This document shows positions 18,794-28,413 of a DNA stretch of 64,000 bases, one piece after another. The DNA is from Acinetobacter lanii (lineage in GTDB: Bacteria > Pseudomonadota > Gammaproteobacteria > Pseudomonadales > Moraxellaceae). The translations under genes were made by a program, and so were the position numbers. Each line of letters starts with the position of its first letter. Positions within the stretch are counted from its first letter, which is position 1. The stretch is from assembly GCF_011578285.1 (NCBI RefSeq), contig NZ_CP049916.1:1860001-1924000 (forward strand), in the 5' to 3' direction. The notes beneath the pieces were generated by a model. That model was not told where the DNA came from. It worked only from the letters and a program-made list of their open reading frames with translations, and made no database searches.

Positions 18794-20779
18794 GTGTTGG
18801 ATTTGCGCTCTATTCAGTATCTGTGTTTCGCCATGACATTGGGAATCAGCCTCAACCCTGTGGCACATGCAAATCCGGATTTTCTCCCTGCTGAACAAGC
18901 CTTTCAATTTTCAGCAGAATCGATCAACAAACAAAAAGCACAGTTAAAGTGGGAGATCGCAGCGCATTATTATCTGTATCATGATCAGTTTAAAGTGCTT
19001 ATCGATAGTCAAGATGATTCTGCGAAGAAGAACATAATCAGTTTAAAACTGCCTCAAGGGCATCAAAAAAATGATCCGACATTCGGTGTGACAGAAGTGC
19101 ATTATGATGCAGTTACTGCAGAATTTATTGCAAAACCCAATACCACCTACACTGTGTATTGGCAAGGCTGTTCCCAAGATGGACTGTGTTATCCACTGCA
19201 AAATAAAACCATTAAAACCGATGCTGATGGATTACTGGCTCAAGAATGGTCAAGTTTAGGATTTAGCAATAGACAATTGCTGAATTCTTCTGCCAATAAT
19301 CATGCAAATCTATTAGGCAATAATGCAATTGATGCGCGGTCTAATTCATCGGTCTCAAGCAGTGATGCAAGCTCTACGTCGGATTTAAGCCAAATAGATC
19401 AATCACAAATTTTGCAAGATAGCGCAATAGAACAGCAAGACTTAAGCAACACCGATCTTAACGATAACCCAAAAAATCAAAAAGCCAATATTAGTCAATC
19501 CAACGTCAGTTCAACGTCATTACAATGGAATGATGATCAATCCTTTTTTAACTTATTATCTAAAGATTCAATATTTCTCAACCTTTTAATTTTTTTAGCA
19601 CTCGGTGTCTTATTGGCATTTTTACCCTGCTCACTTCCCCTGATTCCGATTATTTCAACCCTGATTATTCAACGTAAGACCGGTTATAAAGCTGTAGCGA
19701 TTGTCAGCAGTTTTATTATGAGTATGGCCGTGGTGTATGGCTTGATGGGTGTATTTGTCGCTGAAATTGGCTATAGCTTTCAGCGCTGGTTCCAAAGCCC
19801 AATGTTCATTTCAGCTTTTGCACTATTGTTTGTGATCTTTGCATTGAATTTATTTGGGTTATTTCAACTGTCCTTACCACAAAGGTGGATCAACACACTC
19901 AATCAATTTCAAAATAAGCAAAAAGCAGGCACCTTGCTCGGTTCAATCGGTATGGGGGCGTTGTCCGCACTGATTGTAGGTCCTTGTATGAGTGCGCCAC
20001 TTGCAGGTGCCTTATTGTTTGTTTCGCAAAGTCATAGTGCGGTTTTAGGCGGGCTATACTTGTTTGTGTTGGGTCTCGGCATTGGACTTCCGCTGTTGAT
20101 CGCCAGCCTATTTGGTACTCGACTTTTGCCTAAACCCGGACTGTGGATGAATCATTTAAAAGTCTGCTTTGGTTTTATGATGCTGTGCATGGCGATTTAT
20201 TTTATCCGTCCAATGCTCAGTCAGATGCTGTATAGCGGGCTCTTGGCTATGATTGCGCTAGGCTTGGCTATATATTTAATCAAGGTCTTTAAGGACACGC
20301 AGACTGCTTTGAATAAAGGCTTGGTGATATTTGCTATCATGGCTTCAATCGCAACAACTTTTTACTTTGCCTATCAAGCTTACCTAACGCAATTGATTGT
20401 TCATCAACACAATGATCGTTCTTCATGGCAACAAGTTTCAACCGAAACCGCATTAAACCAAGCTTTAGAACAAGCCAAAGCTCAACAAAAGTTTGCGGTT
20501 GTTGATGTCTATGCGGATTGGTGTGTGGCCTGTCAACCTTTAGAAAAAGAGGTTTTTCCACGTGCAGATGTACAGCGCGCATTACACGATTTTGTTTTAA
20601 TCAAACTTGATCTATCCACTTATGAAAAATCACAAGATCTGATTTTAAAACAACATGAAATTCTAGGTCCTCCGACCCTATTGATTTTTAATGCGGAGGG
20701 TGAAGAAATCCGCGACTTGAGGTTAACCGGAAGCTTTAAAGCAGAGCAATTGATTCAACAACTGCAAAAGACCGAATGA
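18794..20779 (+). CDS. dsbD: Thiol:disulfide interchange protein DsbD
   Basis: An inner-membrane protein that carries electrons from cytoplasmic thioredoxin to periplasmic thiol partners (DsbC, CcmG). 661 residues in three parts. An N-terminal periplasmic domain after a signal peptide ending near HANPD has the redox cysteines of CSQDGLCYP. An eight-segment membrane domain has cysteines in FLPCSLPLIP and GPCMSAPLAG. A C-terminal thioredoxin domain has CVAC at about residues 577-580. The reading frame starts at a GTG; the first ATG would leave a signal peptide that is too short. A long Ser/Asn/Gln-rich linker (about residues 160-245) precedes the membrane part, longer than in E. coli. Confidence 0.9.
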   Translation: MLDLRSIQYLCFAMTLGISLNPVAHANPDFLPAEQAFQFSAESINKQKAQLKWEIAAHYYLYHDQFKVLIDSQDDSAKKNIISLKLPQGHQKNDPTFGVTEVHYDAVTAEFIAKPNTTYTVYWQGCSQDGLCYPLQNKTIKTDADGLLAQEWSSLGFSNRQLLNSSANNHANLLGNNAIDARSNSSVSSSDASSTSDLSQIDQSQILQDSAIEQQDLSNTDLNDNPKNQKANISQSNVSSTSLQWNDDQSFFNLLSKDSIFLNLLIFLALGVLLAFLPCSLPLIPIISTLIIQRKTGYKAVAIVSSFIMSMAVVYGLMGVFVAEIGYSFQRWFQSPMFISAFALLFVIFALNLFGLFQLSLPQRWINTLNQFQNKQKAGTLLGSIGMGALSALIVGPCMSAPLAGALLFVSQSHSAVLGGLYLFVLGLGIGLPLLIASLFGTRLLPKPGLWMNHLKVCFGFMMLCMAIYFIRPMLSQMLYSGLLAMIALGLAIYLIKVFKDTQTALNKGLVIFAIMASIATTFYFAYQAYLTQLIVHQHNDRSSWQQVSTETALNQALEQAKAQQKFAVVDVYADWCVACQPLEKEVFPRADVQRALHDFVLIKLDLSTYEKSQDLILKQHEILGPPTLLIFNAEGEEIRDLRLTGSFKAEQLIQQLQKTE

Positions 20780-20796
20780 TCTAAACATTTGACCAT

Positions 20797-20826
20797 AAAA
20801 AAACCACTCCTTTGAGTGGTTTTTTA
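20797..20826. terminator. Bidirectional rho-independent terminator
   Basis: AAACCACTC and GAGTGGTTT arms with a 4-nt loop and flanking A and T runs, between the convergent dsbD and pldA genes. Confidence 0.88.
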
Positions 20827-20850
20827 TTGAAGCGATAATAATTACGGTGC

Positions 20851-21999
20851 TTAGAATGCATTCATCAAAGATACACCCAAGCCAACGTAAGTGGCACGGT
20901 GGTTATAGTCGATTAAGCTCTCTCCATAACCATCAAATAATTGAAAGTGTCCACGCAGTTTGCCACTGATTGGGAATGCCCAATCAAATTGCGCTGCACC
21001 ATGTGCATCATCCCCACCTTTTAAAGAATGACGCAGCATTAAGCTGAATTCATTGTCTTTCCAACGATAGAACGAGGTCAGATCACCCCGACCGATATAA
21101 TTTTTAATGTCTGGATTATTATCATCTTTAAAGTCTTCTTCTATGCGATACCACGGACGCACCATCATGGCAAAATTGCCACGTTCAAAGCCCAAATTCA
21201 GCATCAAACGGTTCCAACTACGTGATAGCGGATCTGAACGACCATTGGATTGGTGATTCAACGTTAAACCCAATAAGCGACCATTTAACCCCAGAACATT
21301 ATAGTTGGTATGGAACACCAAACTTGCTTCAGGCTCATAGTTGGTTTCACGAAATGGTCGTGATTCTTGCGAGTTATACACCTGCCAACGTGAAGATTGG
21401 GTATAGCCAATCCAAACATCGCCATTATTGCCAATCAAATTTTCAAGCGCTTTGGTCTTTAATGAAATCTGAAATTTCGCTTCCATTGATTTAAGGTTTT
21501 GATCTTCCTCTACCGTATTTTCAGGGTTTTCACTTTGAGGAAATTCATTCTTTTTTGAGGTCCAAAATCCTGGCAATAAATACACGGGCTGATGGGCACG
21601 AATATTCCACGTACCCAGCTTACTGTCTTCAGACAGTTCCCAGCGTTTATCTAATAAAGAGGTATTCGGGTCGACTTTAGCCCCATGAATAGAAAAAAGA
21701 TTTTCGACTTTTTTTTCAATTTTATCGGTTAAAGTTTTAGGTTGTTGTGTGTTTTCTAATTCTTGTGCTGCACGTTGTTCTGAAACATAAACCGGTTTAT
21801 CAGGTTCTGTCGTTTTAAACAATGCATCGTAACATGCCAAGCGATCTGCATTTGATTCCAAAGCCACACAGGCTTGGGAACTTGCGGGTTTTATTTGTTC
21901 TGATGAGTCTTGCGCATAGCTTGAAGTTACGCCCCAAAAACTGAGCATCGTGACGATGCTCAGGTTCAATGGTGTGCGTTCAATCCTATTGAACGACAT
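20851..21999 (-). CDS. pldA: Outer-membrane phospholipase A1
   Basis: An outer-membrane beta-barrel phospholipase (OMPLA) that clears misplaced phospholipids from the outer leaflet. 382 residues, with a signal peptide ending around SSYAQ (residue 30). The active-site block NHQSNGRSDPLSRSWNR gives the triad H249, S251 and N263. A region of about 100 residues (with a QACVALESNADRLACYDALF cysteine segment) precedes the barrel and is longer than in E. coli PldA. The start has GGGAGAA upstream. It follows the M16 peptidase gene by only 17 nt in the same direction, so the two are probably cotranscribed. Confidence 0.9.
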   Translation of the reverse strand: MSFNRIERTPLNLSIVTMLSFWGVTSSYAQDSSEQIKPASSQACVALESNADRLACYDALFKTTEPDKPVYVSEQRAAQELENTQQPKTLTDKIEKKVENLFSIHGAKVDPNTSLLDKRWELSEDSKLGTWNIRAHQPVYLLPGFWTSKKNEFPQSENPENTVEEDQNLKSMEAKFQISLKTKALENLIGNNGDVWIGYTQSSRWQVYNSQESRPFRETNYEPEASLVFHTNYNVLGLNGRLLGLTLNHQSNGRSDPLSRSWNRLMLNLGFERGNFAMMVRPWYRIEEDFKDDNNPDIKNYIGRGDLTSFYRWKDNEFSLMLRHSLKGGDDAHGAAQFDWAFPISGKLRGHFQLFDGYGESLIDYNHRATYVGLGVSLMNAF

Positions 22000-22016
22000 A
22001 GAGTTCTCCCATATTT

Positions 22017-24956
22017 TTAATTTACTTGTTTTATATCAAACCCCATTTGTTGAAGGGTTTCTTTTTTCGCTACAGGTGCAACAACTGCTTTGGTTGGCTT
22101 TTGTGCTATTAAATACGTTTTTGCGACACGTTTCAAATCCTCTAGCGTCACTTTTAGCAAACGTTCACGCAACATCTTTCTAAATGCAGGCGTACGACCA
22201 TGCAGCAATGCATAGCAAGCGGTAATCGCTTCACCAGCAGGTGAACCCGGTTTGTCCATCCCAGAGACTAAACCTAAAATCGCTTCTTCGAGCTGATGCG
22301 GTTTTTGTTCTGTATTCAGCAACCATTCCACACTTGCTTCAAAATCGTCAAAGGTTTCTGCTAAACGTGGGTCACGGTAGCTATAGAAACGGAATGCACA
22401 GGCATTGCCATCGTAGCTTGCGCCCCCGCCGTATGCGCCGCCTTTTTCACGAATGGCACTGTGCAAGAAACCATTACGCAAATAGCCTGCCAATGCCATC
22501 AGGGGCGGTGCATCTGGATGAGAAACGTCTACCGCAGGATACGCTGACGCACAGAATTGAACATTGGCTTGAATGAGCCATGCTTCATCACGATCTGATG
22601 GGCTAAATTCAACTGATTTAAGCGCAACAGGCGTTTGATCAATCGCCAGTTTGTCCCATACCGTTTGTATTTCTTCAATCAGACGCTCTGAATGATGCTC
22701 TTCACACACCAAAAGGAACTGTTTTGGCGCAAGTAACAATGCACGGTGAATGGCTTTTAATTGACTGATCAAGTCATCATAGGCTGCTTGATCTTTTTCA
22801 ATTTTAGCGACCAATTCCCCGAGCCAATTTAAAGCACCCAAACCTGTGGTGTTGTAATCACGCTGTGCTAATGCGCTCATGTTACGCGAGGCAATTTGCA
22901 TCGCATAACTATGACCTGAACCCGACAAACGAGATGCCCAACGGGTTTTACGCTGTTGTAGCAATTCAATTATGCGGTCTTTTTCATCAAAGCGAAGCTG
23001 CTCAAATGCCAATTTCAGCAATTGAATCGTATCTAATTTATCGGTTAAAGATTTGGTGGTGAGGGTCAGCCAAGCACTGATTTGACCTTTATTGTCCACT
23101 TTACTACGTAGTGATGCGCCCATACCCAAACCACCACTTACCGCAGTTTGCAGTTGTTGTAGCTCGAGGTAACCATACTCACCTGCACCCACTTCACCCA
23201 TTAAGATTGACAATAGGTTGAAATATGGAGATTGCACGATGTTATCTGGAATTTGAATCAAGACTTGTTGGTAATAAATACCGTTGGTACCTGCATGGTA
23301 TAGATTCAAAGGGGTATCTAAACCATTGCAGATAATCTCACGTAACTGTCCTTGCACAATCGCCAATTCAGCAGGAATGTCTTCTAATCCCACTTTTGGT
23401 AACAGATCCAAATTATCAGGTGTGGCTTGACGCTCATTGAGCGCTTCCGTTTGACGAATGATCTCCTGACGTTGTTCTTCGGTTAAGTTTGCACCGATTT
23501 CTGCTAAACGTGCTTTTTCTGCTTCTGCTTCTTTTGCAGATTTGCTTGCATCTGGAATTAAGGTCATTTGTACACGGTGTGGATTGTCAATCAAATGAGT
23601 TTTGATTAAGTTCGATATCCACATTGGGTCTTTGAGTTCTTCTTTAACTTTTTCGATGGTTGCATCGACATCCCATACTTCAATTGGATCATTGTGATGA
23701 ATTGCACTGCCCAAACCATTTAAAATCAGGCTTAAACCATAAGGTGTACCATCACCACCAATTTCACGTTGATGCAATTCAATTTGATGCAGAATTGCAT
23801 CAATCAAAACAGGATCGACAGGTTTAGACGCGACGTCCTGAAGAATATTTAGAACCCCATTTTTAAAGGTTTCAGCATGTTCAGCATTAGACCCTTGGAC
23901 ACCGACATAAAAGGTCATTTCAAAGTTCGAATCATCTAAACCTAAAATTGGACCCGTCGATTGTGCATAACCACAGGTTTCAAGGTAATGACGTAACGGT
24001 GATGCTGAGTCTTCGAGTAAAATCCCTTCAGCCAAACGTAAACCTAAACGGAGTTTAGTGTCGCTTGACTCAGGCAATAACCAAGACATGACATGATAGG
24101 TTTTGTCATTGAGGTCTTCTGCATCCACTGCATAGGTTTCAGTCACTTCAATCGGCGCAGCTAAACGCTGTTCATGCACAGAGCTTAAAGTTTGCCCTTT
24201 TTCAAACTTAGACAATGCCAAAGTTTCAAACTTCTCTTGTAGGTCATAAGCCGATTCATTACCAAAGGTCATAAAAATCGCATTACTTGGATGGTAGTGT
24301 GACTTATAAAAATCAACTAACTCTTGGTAAGTCAGGTCGGGAATATCTTTCGGATCACCACCTGAGTTGTAGTGATAGGTGGTTTTTGGGAACAAATGAT
24401 GGGCTAACTGATGATAGAGCTGATCTGAAGGAGAACTCATCGCCCCTTTCATTTCATTGAACACTACGCCTTTATAAACCGGCTCACCATTTTCAAGCTC
24501 AATACGAATACCTTCTTGCGCAAAATCAAGTGGATTTAAATTTGCTGCAAATGCGGCATCCAAATATACCGCCAATAAATTTTGGAAATCTTTTTTGTTT
24601 TGCGTCGCAAATGGATACGCCGTCCAATCTGCTGCGGTAAACGCGTTCATAAAGGTATTAAGTGAACGGCGAATCATCAAGAAGAACGGATCACGTACAG
24701 GGAATTTTTCAGATCCACACAATGCCGTATGTTCTAAAATATGCGCCTCGCCTTTTGAGTCCATCGGCTGAGTACGAAACGCCACCAAGAATACATTTTC
24801 ATCATGTTCTGTGGCTAAATGATAGTGAACAGCATTGGTCACTTTATGTTTATATTCAGATACTAAGATATCGAGTGCGGCTACATGGTGTTGACGTACC
24901 AACTGAAACGCAGGATGTACAGTGTGGGAAATGGTTTCAGTAACATCTACTGTCAT
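22017..24956 (-). CDS. M16C (PreP-like) insulinase-family metallopeptidase
   Basis: A large zinc peptidase, 979 residues from the ATG at 24956. This start is chosen because TTTAGGAGC lies right before it; a longer frame from 25022 adds 22 residues without support. The inverted zinc motif HILEH gives H72, E75 and H76, and the sequence following it (TALCGSEKFPVRDPF) is typical of presequence-protease (PreP/Cym1) enzymes, which degrade small peptides inside a closed chamber. There is no signal peptide, so it is likely cytoplasmic. The peptidase gene runs into pldA as a two-gene unit. Confidence 0.88.
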   Translation of the reverse strand: MTVDVTETISHTVHPAFQLVRQHHVAALDILVSEYKHKVTNAVHYHLATEHDENVFLVAFRTQPMDSKGEAHILEHTALCGSEKFPVRDPFFLMIRRSLNTFMNAFTAADWTAYPFATQNKKDFQNLLAVYLDAAFAANLNPLDFAQEGIRIELENGEPVYKGVVFNEMKGAMSSPSDQLYHQLAHHLFPKTTYHYNSGGDPKDIPDLTYQELVDFYKSHYHPSNAIFMTFGNESAYDLQEKFETLALSKFEKGQTLSSVHEQRLAAPIEVTETYAVDAEDLNDKTYHVMSWLLPESSDTKLRLGLRLAEGILLEDSASPLRHYLETCGYAQSTGPILGLDDSNFEMTFYVGVQGSNAEHAETFKNGVLNILQDVASKPVDPVLIDAILHQIELHQREIGGDGTPYGLSLILNGLGSAIHHNDPIEVWDVDATIEKVKEELKDPMWISNLIKTHLIDNPHRVQMTLIPDASKSAKEAEAEKARLAEIGANLTEEQRQEIIRQTEALNERQATPDNLDLLPKVGLEDIPAELAIVQGQLREIICNGLDTPLNLYHAGTNGIYYQQVLIQIPDNIVQSPYFNLLSILMGEVGAGEYGYLELQQLQTAVSGGLGMGASLRSKVDNKGQISAWLTLTTKSLTDKLDTIQLLKLAFEQLRFDEKDRIIELLQQRKTRWASRLSGSGHSYAMQIASRNMSALAQRDYNTTGLGALNWLGELVAKIEKDQAAYDDLISQLKAIHRALLLAPKQFLLVCEEHHSERLIEEIQTVWDKLAIDQTPVALKSVEFSPSDRDEAWLIQANVQFCASAYPAVDVSHPDAPPLMALAGYLRNGFLHSAIREKGGAYGGGASYDGNACAFRFYSYRDPRLAETFDDFEASVEWLLNTEQKPHQLEEAILGLVSGMDKPGSPAGEAITACYALLHGRTPAFRKMLRERLLKVTLEDLKRVAKTYLIAQKPTKAVVAPVAKKETLQQMGFDIKQVN

Positions 24957-25023
24957 GTGAGCTCCTAAAGCTAAATTATTCTCATTCATCATTATACCGA
25001 TCCTTAGACATAATTCACTCATT

Positions 25024-25055
25024 AATACTCGGCTGATTCAAAATAACCGAGTATT
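25024..25055. repeat. Perfect 9-bp inverted repeat upstream of the M16 peptidase gene
   Basis: Arms AATACTCGG and CCGAGTATT with a 14-nt loop. It is followed on the plus strand by a short T tract only, and there is no upstream plus-strand gene, so a structural or regulatory role in the peptidase leader is as likely as termination. Confidence 0.45.
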
Positions 25056-25610
25056 TTACTCAGAATAAATTTGTCATTTTAAATCTCGGCATATTTGTGA
25101 TTGCCTTGCCGCAAATTGTGATTTTAAAAGTTTGAAACTAAATCTGCTTAGGCTATTTTAATTGGGTTATTGATTATCGCCTTAGCTGTACCCATGCCCT
25201 GATCTCAGTTTAAAGATTGCAATGAATAAGCATAACTAAACTGTTGCTTTACAAACTCATGTTATTTAATTTTAAAAAGACTTAGATCTAGTACGGCTAC
25301 ATCTTGAGATCAATCTATATTGCAAATTGACTTGAATTACAGATTAATAAGCGATCTCTAGCCTGCATTTTTTCAAATTCATTATTAAGTTAAAGCCAGT
25401 ATTTGTTTAAACGTCTGACACCTCTCTCAACCCCATTGTTGGATGACATAAATTGAATATATTTGCCGACTGTACTTAGCTAACCAGTCCATAGATCGCA
25501 ACACATAGCATTTAAATATGAAACTTCAAGTGAGTAAGCGTCGACATCATCCCTTCTAAGGTGGATTGATTGCGCTGATTTAAATCACGGTGTTGTTTTT
25601 TAGTTTCACA

Positions 25611-25638
25611 TCGAACAGACGCGATATGGTCTGTTCGA
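25611..25638. repeat. Perfect 10-bp hairpin downstream of the GNAT gene
   Basis: Arms TCGAACAGAC and GTCTGTTCGA around an 8-nt loop GCGATATG. It is 60 bp downstream of the leftward GNAT gene but lacks a T run on that strand, so it is not a classical terminator. Its GC-rich stem stands out from the surrounding AT-rich DNA. Confidence 0.5.
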
Positions 25639-25697
25639 AATAATCAATGTAATGAATGACTCAAATTAGATCATTGACTGAGTTGGTTCATCAAGCG

Positions 25698-26168
25698 TCA
25701 TTCAACTGAACCCAATGAATTGATCAGATATTTAAAATAGTTGTAGCTCGGATGGTTAGCCACATGTACATAATTCATTTTTTGGTAAAAATGCGCTGCG
25801 GATTGCGTGTCGGTATTGAGACACAGTGCCGAAAAATGACTTACAGCTTTCTTTTCTAAATGCTGAAGCAATTGTTTACCGACCCCATATTTACGATACT
25901 GCGGTAATACATAAAAACGACGCACTCGACCAATGTGCTTGCCATGAGTGTCTTCACTGCGTTGTTGATTTAAGCCCCCACAAGCAATCAGTTTTTTGCC
26001 ATCATAGGCCATCAGTAAAAACTCACCCTGCTGATCAAATTTGTTTGTCCCATTGTTAAATTCTTCAATCATTCGACCAACAAAACTAAAGCCTTCAGAC
26101 ACTGCCTGTTTTTCTAATTCGGCAATTTCTTTTGGTAATTCTGTAACTGGTTGAATTTCAATATCCAT
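25698..26168 (-). CDS. GNAT family N-acetyltransferase
   Basis: A 156-residue acetyl-CoA-dependent transferase. The acetyl-CoA pyrophosphate loop is seen in RRFYVLPQYRKYGVGKQLLQHLEKKA, the conserved motif A (Q/R-x-x-G-x-G/A form). A further strand AALCLNTDTQSAAHFYQKMNYVHV matches motif B of the fold. The substrate cannot be told. It stands alone, divergent from the PfkB kinase gene. Confidence 0.82.
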   Translation of the reverse strand: MDIEIQPVTELPKEIAELEKQAVSEGFSFVGRMIEEFNNGTNKFDQQGEFLLMAYDGKKLIACGGLNQQRSEDTHGKHIGRVRRFYVLPQYRKYGVGKQLLQHLEKKAVSHFSALCLNTDTQSAAHFYQKMNYVHVANHPSYNYFKYLINSLGSVE

Positions 26169-26312
26169 GGATCCATTCCAAATCTTTATTTTCCTCCTTT
26201 TTACACCAATTCCAGTTGAAAAATCACCCCATCTTGAATTTTATTCATCAATCTATAGTCTAAGGAGATATTGGTGTAAACTTTGCTCTTTTACATTGAT
26301 GTGATTAAGAAC

Positions 26313-27317
26313 ATGGCTACTGTTGACCTTTTTGCAATTGGTAATGCACTGATTGACCAAGAATTTAAAGTTTCAGATGAGTTTTTAGCAGAACAAAATT
26401 TGCAAAAAGGCACTATGCAATTGACCGATGGTGAAACGCAAGCCCAACTTTTTCAAAATCTACAAAACAGTCAAGTCTATAAAGGTCAAGCCTCAGGCGG
26501 TTCAGCTGCCAACACCACTGTGGCTTTTAGCGCACTGGGTGGTTCTGCTTTTTATGGTTGCCGTGTGGGTAATGACGAATTAGGCAGCGTGTATCTAGAT
26601 GGTCTCAATGATGCCGGCATTCTCACTTCAAAAAAATCAATCAGTGAAGGCGTCACAGGCACTTGCATGGTTTTGGTCAGCCCTGACTCAGAGCGTACTA
26701 TGCATACCTATTTGGGGATTACCGCAGAACTGACCGATAGCCAAATCGACTTTGAGTCGCTTAAAACAGCAAAATGGTTGTATATCGAAGGTTATTTGTC
26801 TACCAGCGATAGCGCACGTGTAGCGGTTCAACAAGCGCGCCAAATTGCCAAAGATAATCAAGTGAAAATCGCTTTAACTTTGTCTGATCCTGCAATGGTG
26901 CAATATGCACGTACAGGCTTAGAAGAACTTTTGGATGATGGTGTAGATCTATTGTTCTGTAATGAGCAAGAAGCAGTGATGTATACCCAAACAGAAACTA
27001 TTGAGGCTGCTTTAGCTGCTTTGAAAAGCTTGGCGAAAACAGTGGTGATTACACTGGGTGCTGAAGGTGCTTTGGTTGCAACTGCCGAAGAGCATATTCA
27101 AGTTGCCGGTCGAAAAGTCACTGCTGTTGATACCAATGGTGCTGGAGATGCATTCTCGGGTGCATTTTTATATGCCTTAAATGCCGGTAAAGATTTACAA
27201 ACGGCAGCAGAATTGGCTATCTTAATTTCTAGCCAAGTGGTTGCACAGTTTGGACCACGTTTAGCTGTTGCAGACTACCCAAAATTACTCAAACAACTTG
27301 AAGTGGAAAGCGTATAA
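26313..27317 (+). CDS. PfkB family carbohydrate/nucleoside kinase (adenosine-kinase-like)
   Basis: A 334-residue ribokinase-fold kinase starting at the ATG at 26313 (MATVDLFAIGNALID); a longer frame adds only ten residues. The N-terminal GG-containing region QASGGSAANTTVAFSALGG matches PfkB signature 1, and the C-terminal AVDTNGAGDAFSGAFLYAL is signature 2, with the GAGD anion hole and catalytic aspartate. The start MATVDLFAIGNALIDQEF resembles the adenosine kinase branch common in proteobacteria. Sugar versus nucleoside specificity is not decided. The Rieske gene begins 1 nt after its stop. Confidence 0.85.
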   Translation: MATVDLFAIGNALIDQEFKVSDEFLAEQNLQKGTMQLTDGETQAQLFQNLQNSQVYKGQASGGSAANTTVAFSALGGSAFYGCRVGNDELGSVYLDGLNDAGILTSKKSISEGVTGTCMVLVSPDSERTMHTYLGITAELTDSQIDFESLKTAKWLYIEGYLSTSDSARVAVQQARQIAKDNQVKIALTLSDPAMVQYARTGLEELLDDGVDLLFCNEQEAVMYTQTETIEAALAALKSLAKTVVITLGAEGALVATAEEHIQVAGRKVTAVDTNGAGDAFSGAFLYALNAGKDLQTAAELAILISSQVVAQFGPRLAVADYPKLLKQLEVESV

Positions 27318-27318
27318 G

Positions 27319-27642
27319 ATGGAAAAAATTTGCATGATGGAAGAAATTCCTGAACGTGAAGCTCGATCTTTTGAAACGAGCGAGGGAGATAATATCTTTA
27401 TTACCCAACGAGATGGTGCCTTCTTCGCATACCAAAACTTGTGTCCACATCTGCAAGTTGAACTTGAGTTTTTAGAAAACCAATTTTTAGATCGTGATCA
27501 GCAGTTTATTGAGTGTTCGACCCATGGCGCGCTGTTCGATGTTGAAACAGGACTGTGTATTTCAGGACCTTGCCAAGGCGACTCGCTTGAAAAAGTAGAG
27601 ATCAAAGTGCATTCCGATGGTGGTATTTATTTACAAGATTGA
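27319..27642 (+). CDS. Rieske [2Fe-2S] ferredoxin-type protein
   Basis: A 107-residue single-domain Rieske protein. The cluster ligands are C-x-H in NLCPHL and C-x-x-H in ECSTHGALFD, with a spacing of about 21 residues. A short GGAAAG site within the 3' end of the kinase gene provides its ribosome binding site, and the ATG at 27319 lies 1 nt after the kinase stop, so translation is coupled. It is most like the small soluble ferredoxins that serve oxygenases, but no oxygenase gene is nearby. A partner reductase or oxygenase cannot be named. Confidence 0.82.
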   Translation: MEKICMMEEIPEREARSFETSEGDNIFITQRDGAFFAYQNLCPHLQVELEFLENQFLDRDQQFIECSTHGALFDVETGLCISGPCQGDSLEKVEIKVHSDGGIYLQD

Positions 27643-27798
27643 TCCCTTGCATCAAGTGATGCGATGATTGATTAGAACTATTGATTAGAACTTCAAAATG
27701 TCCCATTCAAGTGCTGAATGGGATAGCTCTAAAGATTTAGAACAGTTAGAAATACTTCAATAATATCGCTTAATAGAAACATAACCCGAGAGTTCACT

Positions 27799-28413
27799 AT
27801 GCTTGCATTCTTATTTGAATATGACTTAATGCCGTTTCATCTAAGTGTGCTCATGCTGTTTATGCTCAGTATGGCAGAAACCTTAGGCTATTATATTGGG
27901 CTGCGTCCAAGTACCTTTTTTAAAAAAGTTGCGCCACATTGGCTGATTGACTCGCCATGGATTCAAGTCAAATTTTCCAAAGTGCTGATCTTTGTCTTTC
28001 TACTGATCAATTTCAGCTTCTCAGGGTATTTCATCCAACTGATCAGCTTTGCTTATCAACACGAATTTATGCCGTGGTACTACGCTGTTTTGCCTGCCTT
28101 GATCATTGGCATTTTTTTTACTGTGTTTATGATTCATTGTTTGGATCAAGTGATTCGTCCAAAGTTTCAAACCTCTCATTCCAATCTGCTCGGTCGTTTA
28201 GCCACCGTGTCAAGTGGCAATGCCCGCCCCGGTTTTTCCGCACAAGCGCGAGTGCGTGATGAATTTGGACAACTGCATTATGTGCAGGTTGAACCTGAAT
28301 TTGGTGAGCTTGAGTTTCAGTCACAAGTGCTATTGATCCGCTTTAAACGCTCACATTACATTGCCAAGAAAATTGCCCACTCCAATCAATTGTTTTGCGC
28401 CGAACAAATCTAA
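27799..28413 (+). CDS. yqiJ: YqiJ-like OB-fold inner-membrane protein
   Basis: A 204-residue protein with four N-terminal membrane segments, followed by a soluble OB-like domain. The C-terminal block SGNARPGFSAQARVRDEFGQLHYVQVEPEFGELEF aligns by eye with E. coli YqiJ (SGN...DQFGQIHYLLLEPEEGKI). YqiJ proteins are commonly encoded beside the flotillin-like YqiK and are thought to act together in membrane organisation. No flotillin gene follows here; the next features are a REP-like hairpin and an IS element. The symbol is given on sequence similarity alone. Confidence 0.75.
   Translation: MLAFLFEYDLMPFHLSVLMLFMLSMAETLGYYIGLRPSTFFKKVAPHWLIDSPWIQVKFSKVLIFVFLLINFSFSGYFIQLISFAYQHEFMPWYYAVLPALIIGIFFTVFMIHCLDQVIRPKFQTSHSNLLGRLATVSSGNARPGFSAQARVRDEFGQLHYVQVEPEFGELEFQSQVLLIRFKRSHYIAKKIAHSNQLFCAEQI

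Larger units (their letters stand above)
24957..25697. other. 741-bp gene-poor interval with two strong hairpins
   Basis: No reading frame on either strand looks coding. It contains a 9-bp perfect inverted repeat (AATACTCGG/CCGAGTATT, 25024-25055) and a 10-bp one (TCGAACAGAC/GTCTGTTCGA, 25611-25638). The interval lies between two leftward genes. I could not recognise a decayed gene in it, although a degraded mobile element remains possible. Confidence 0.5.
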
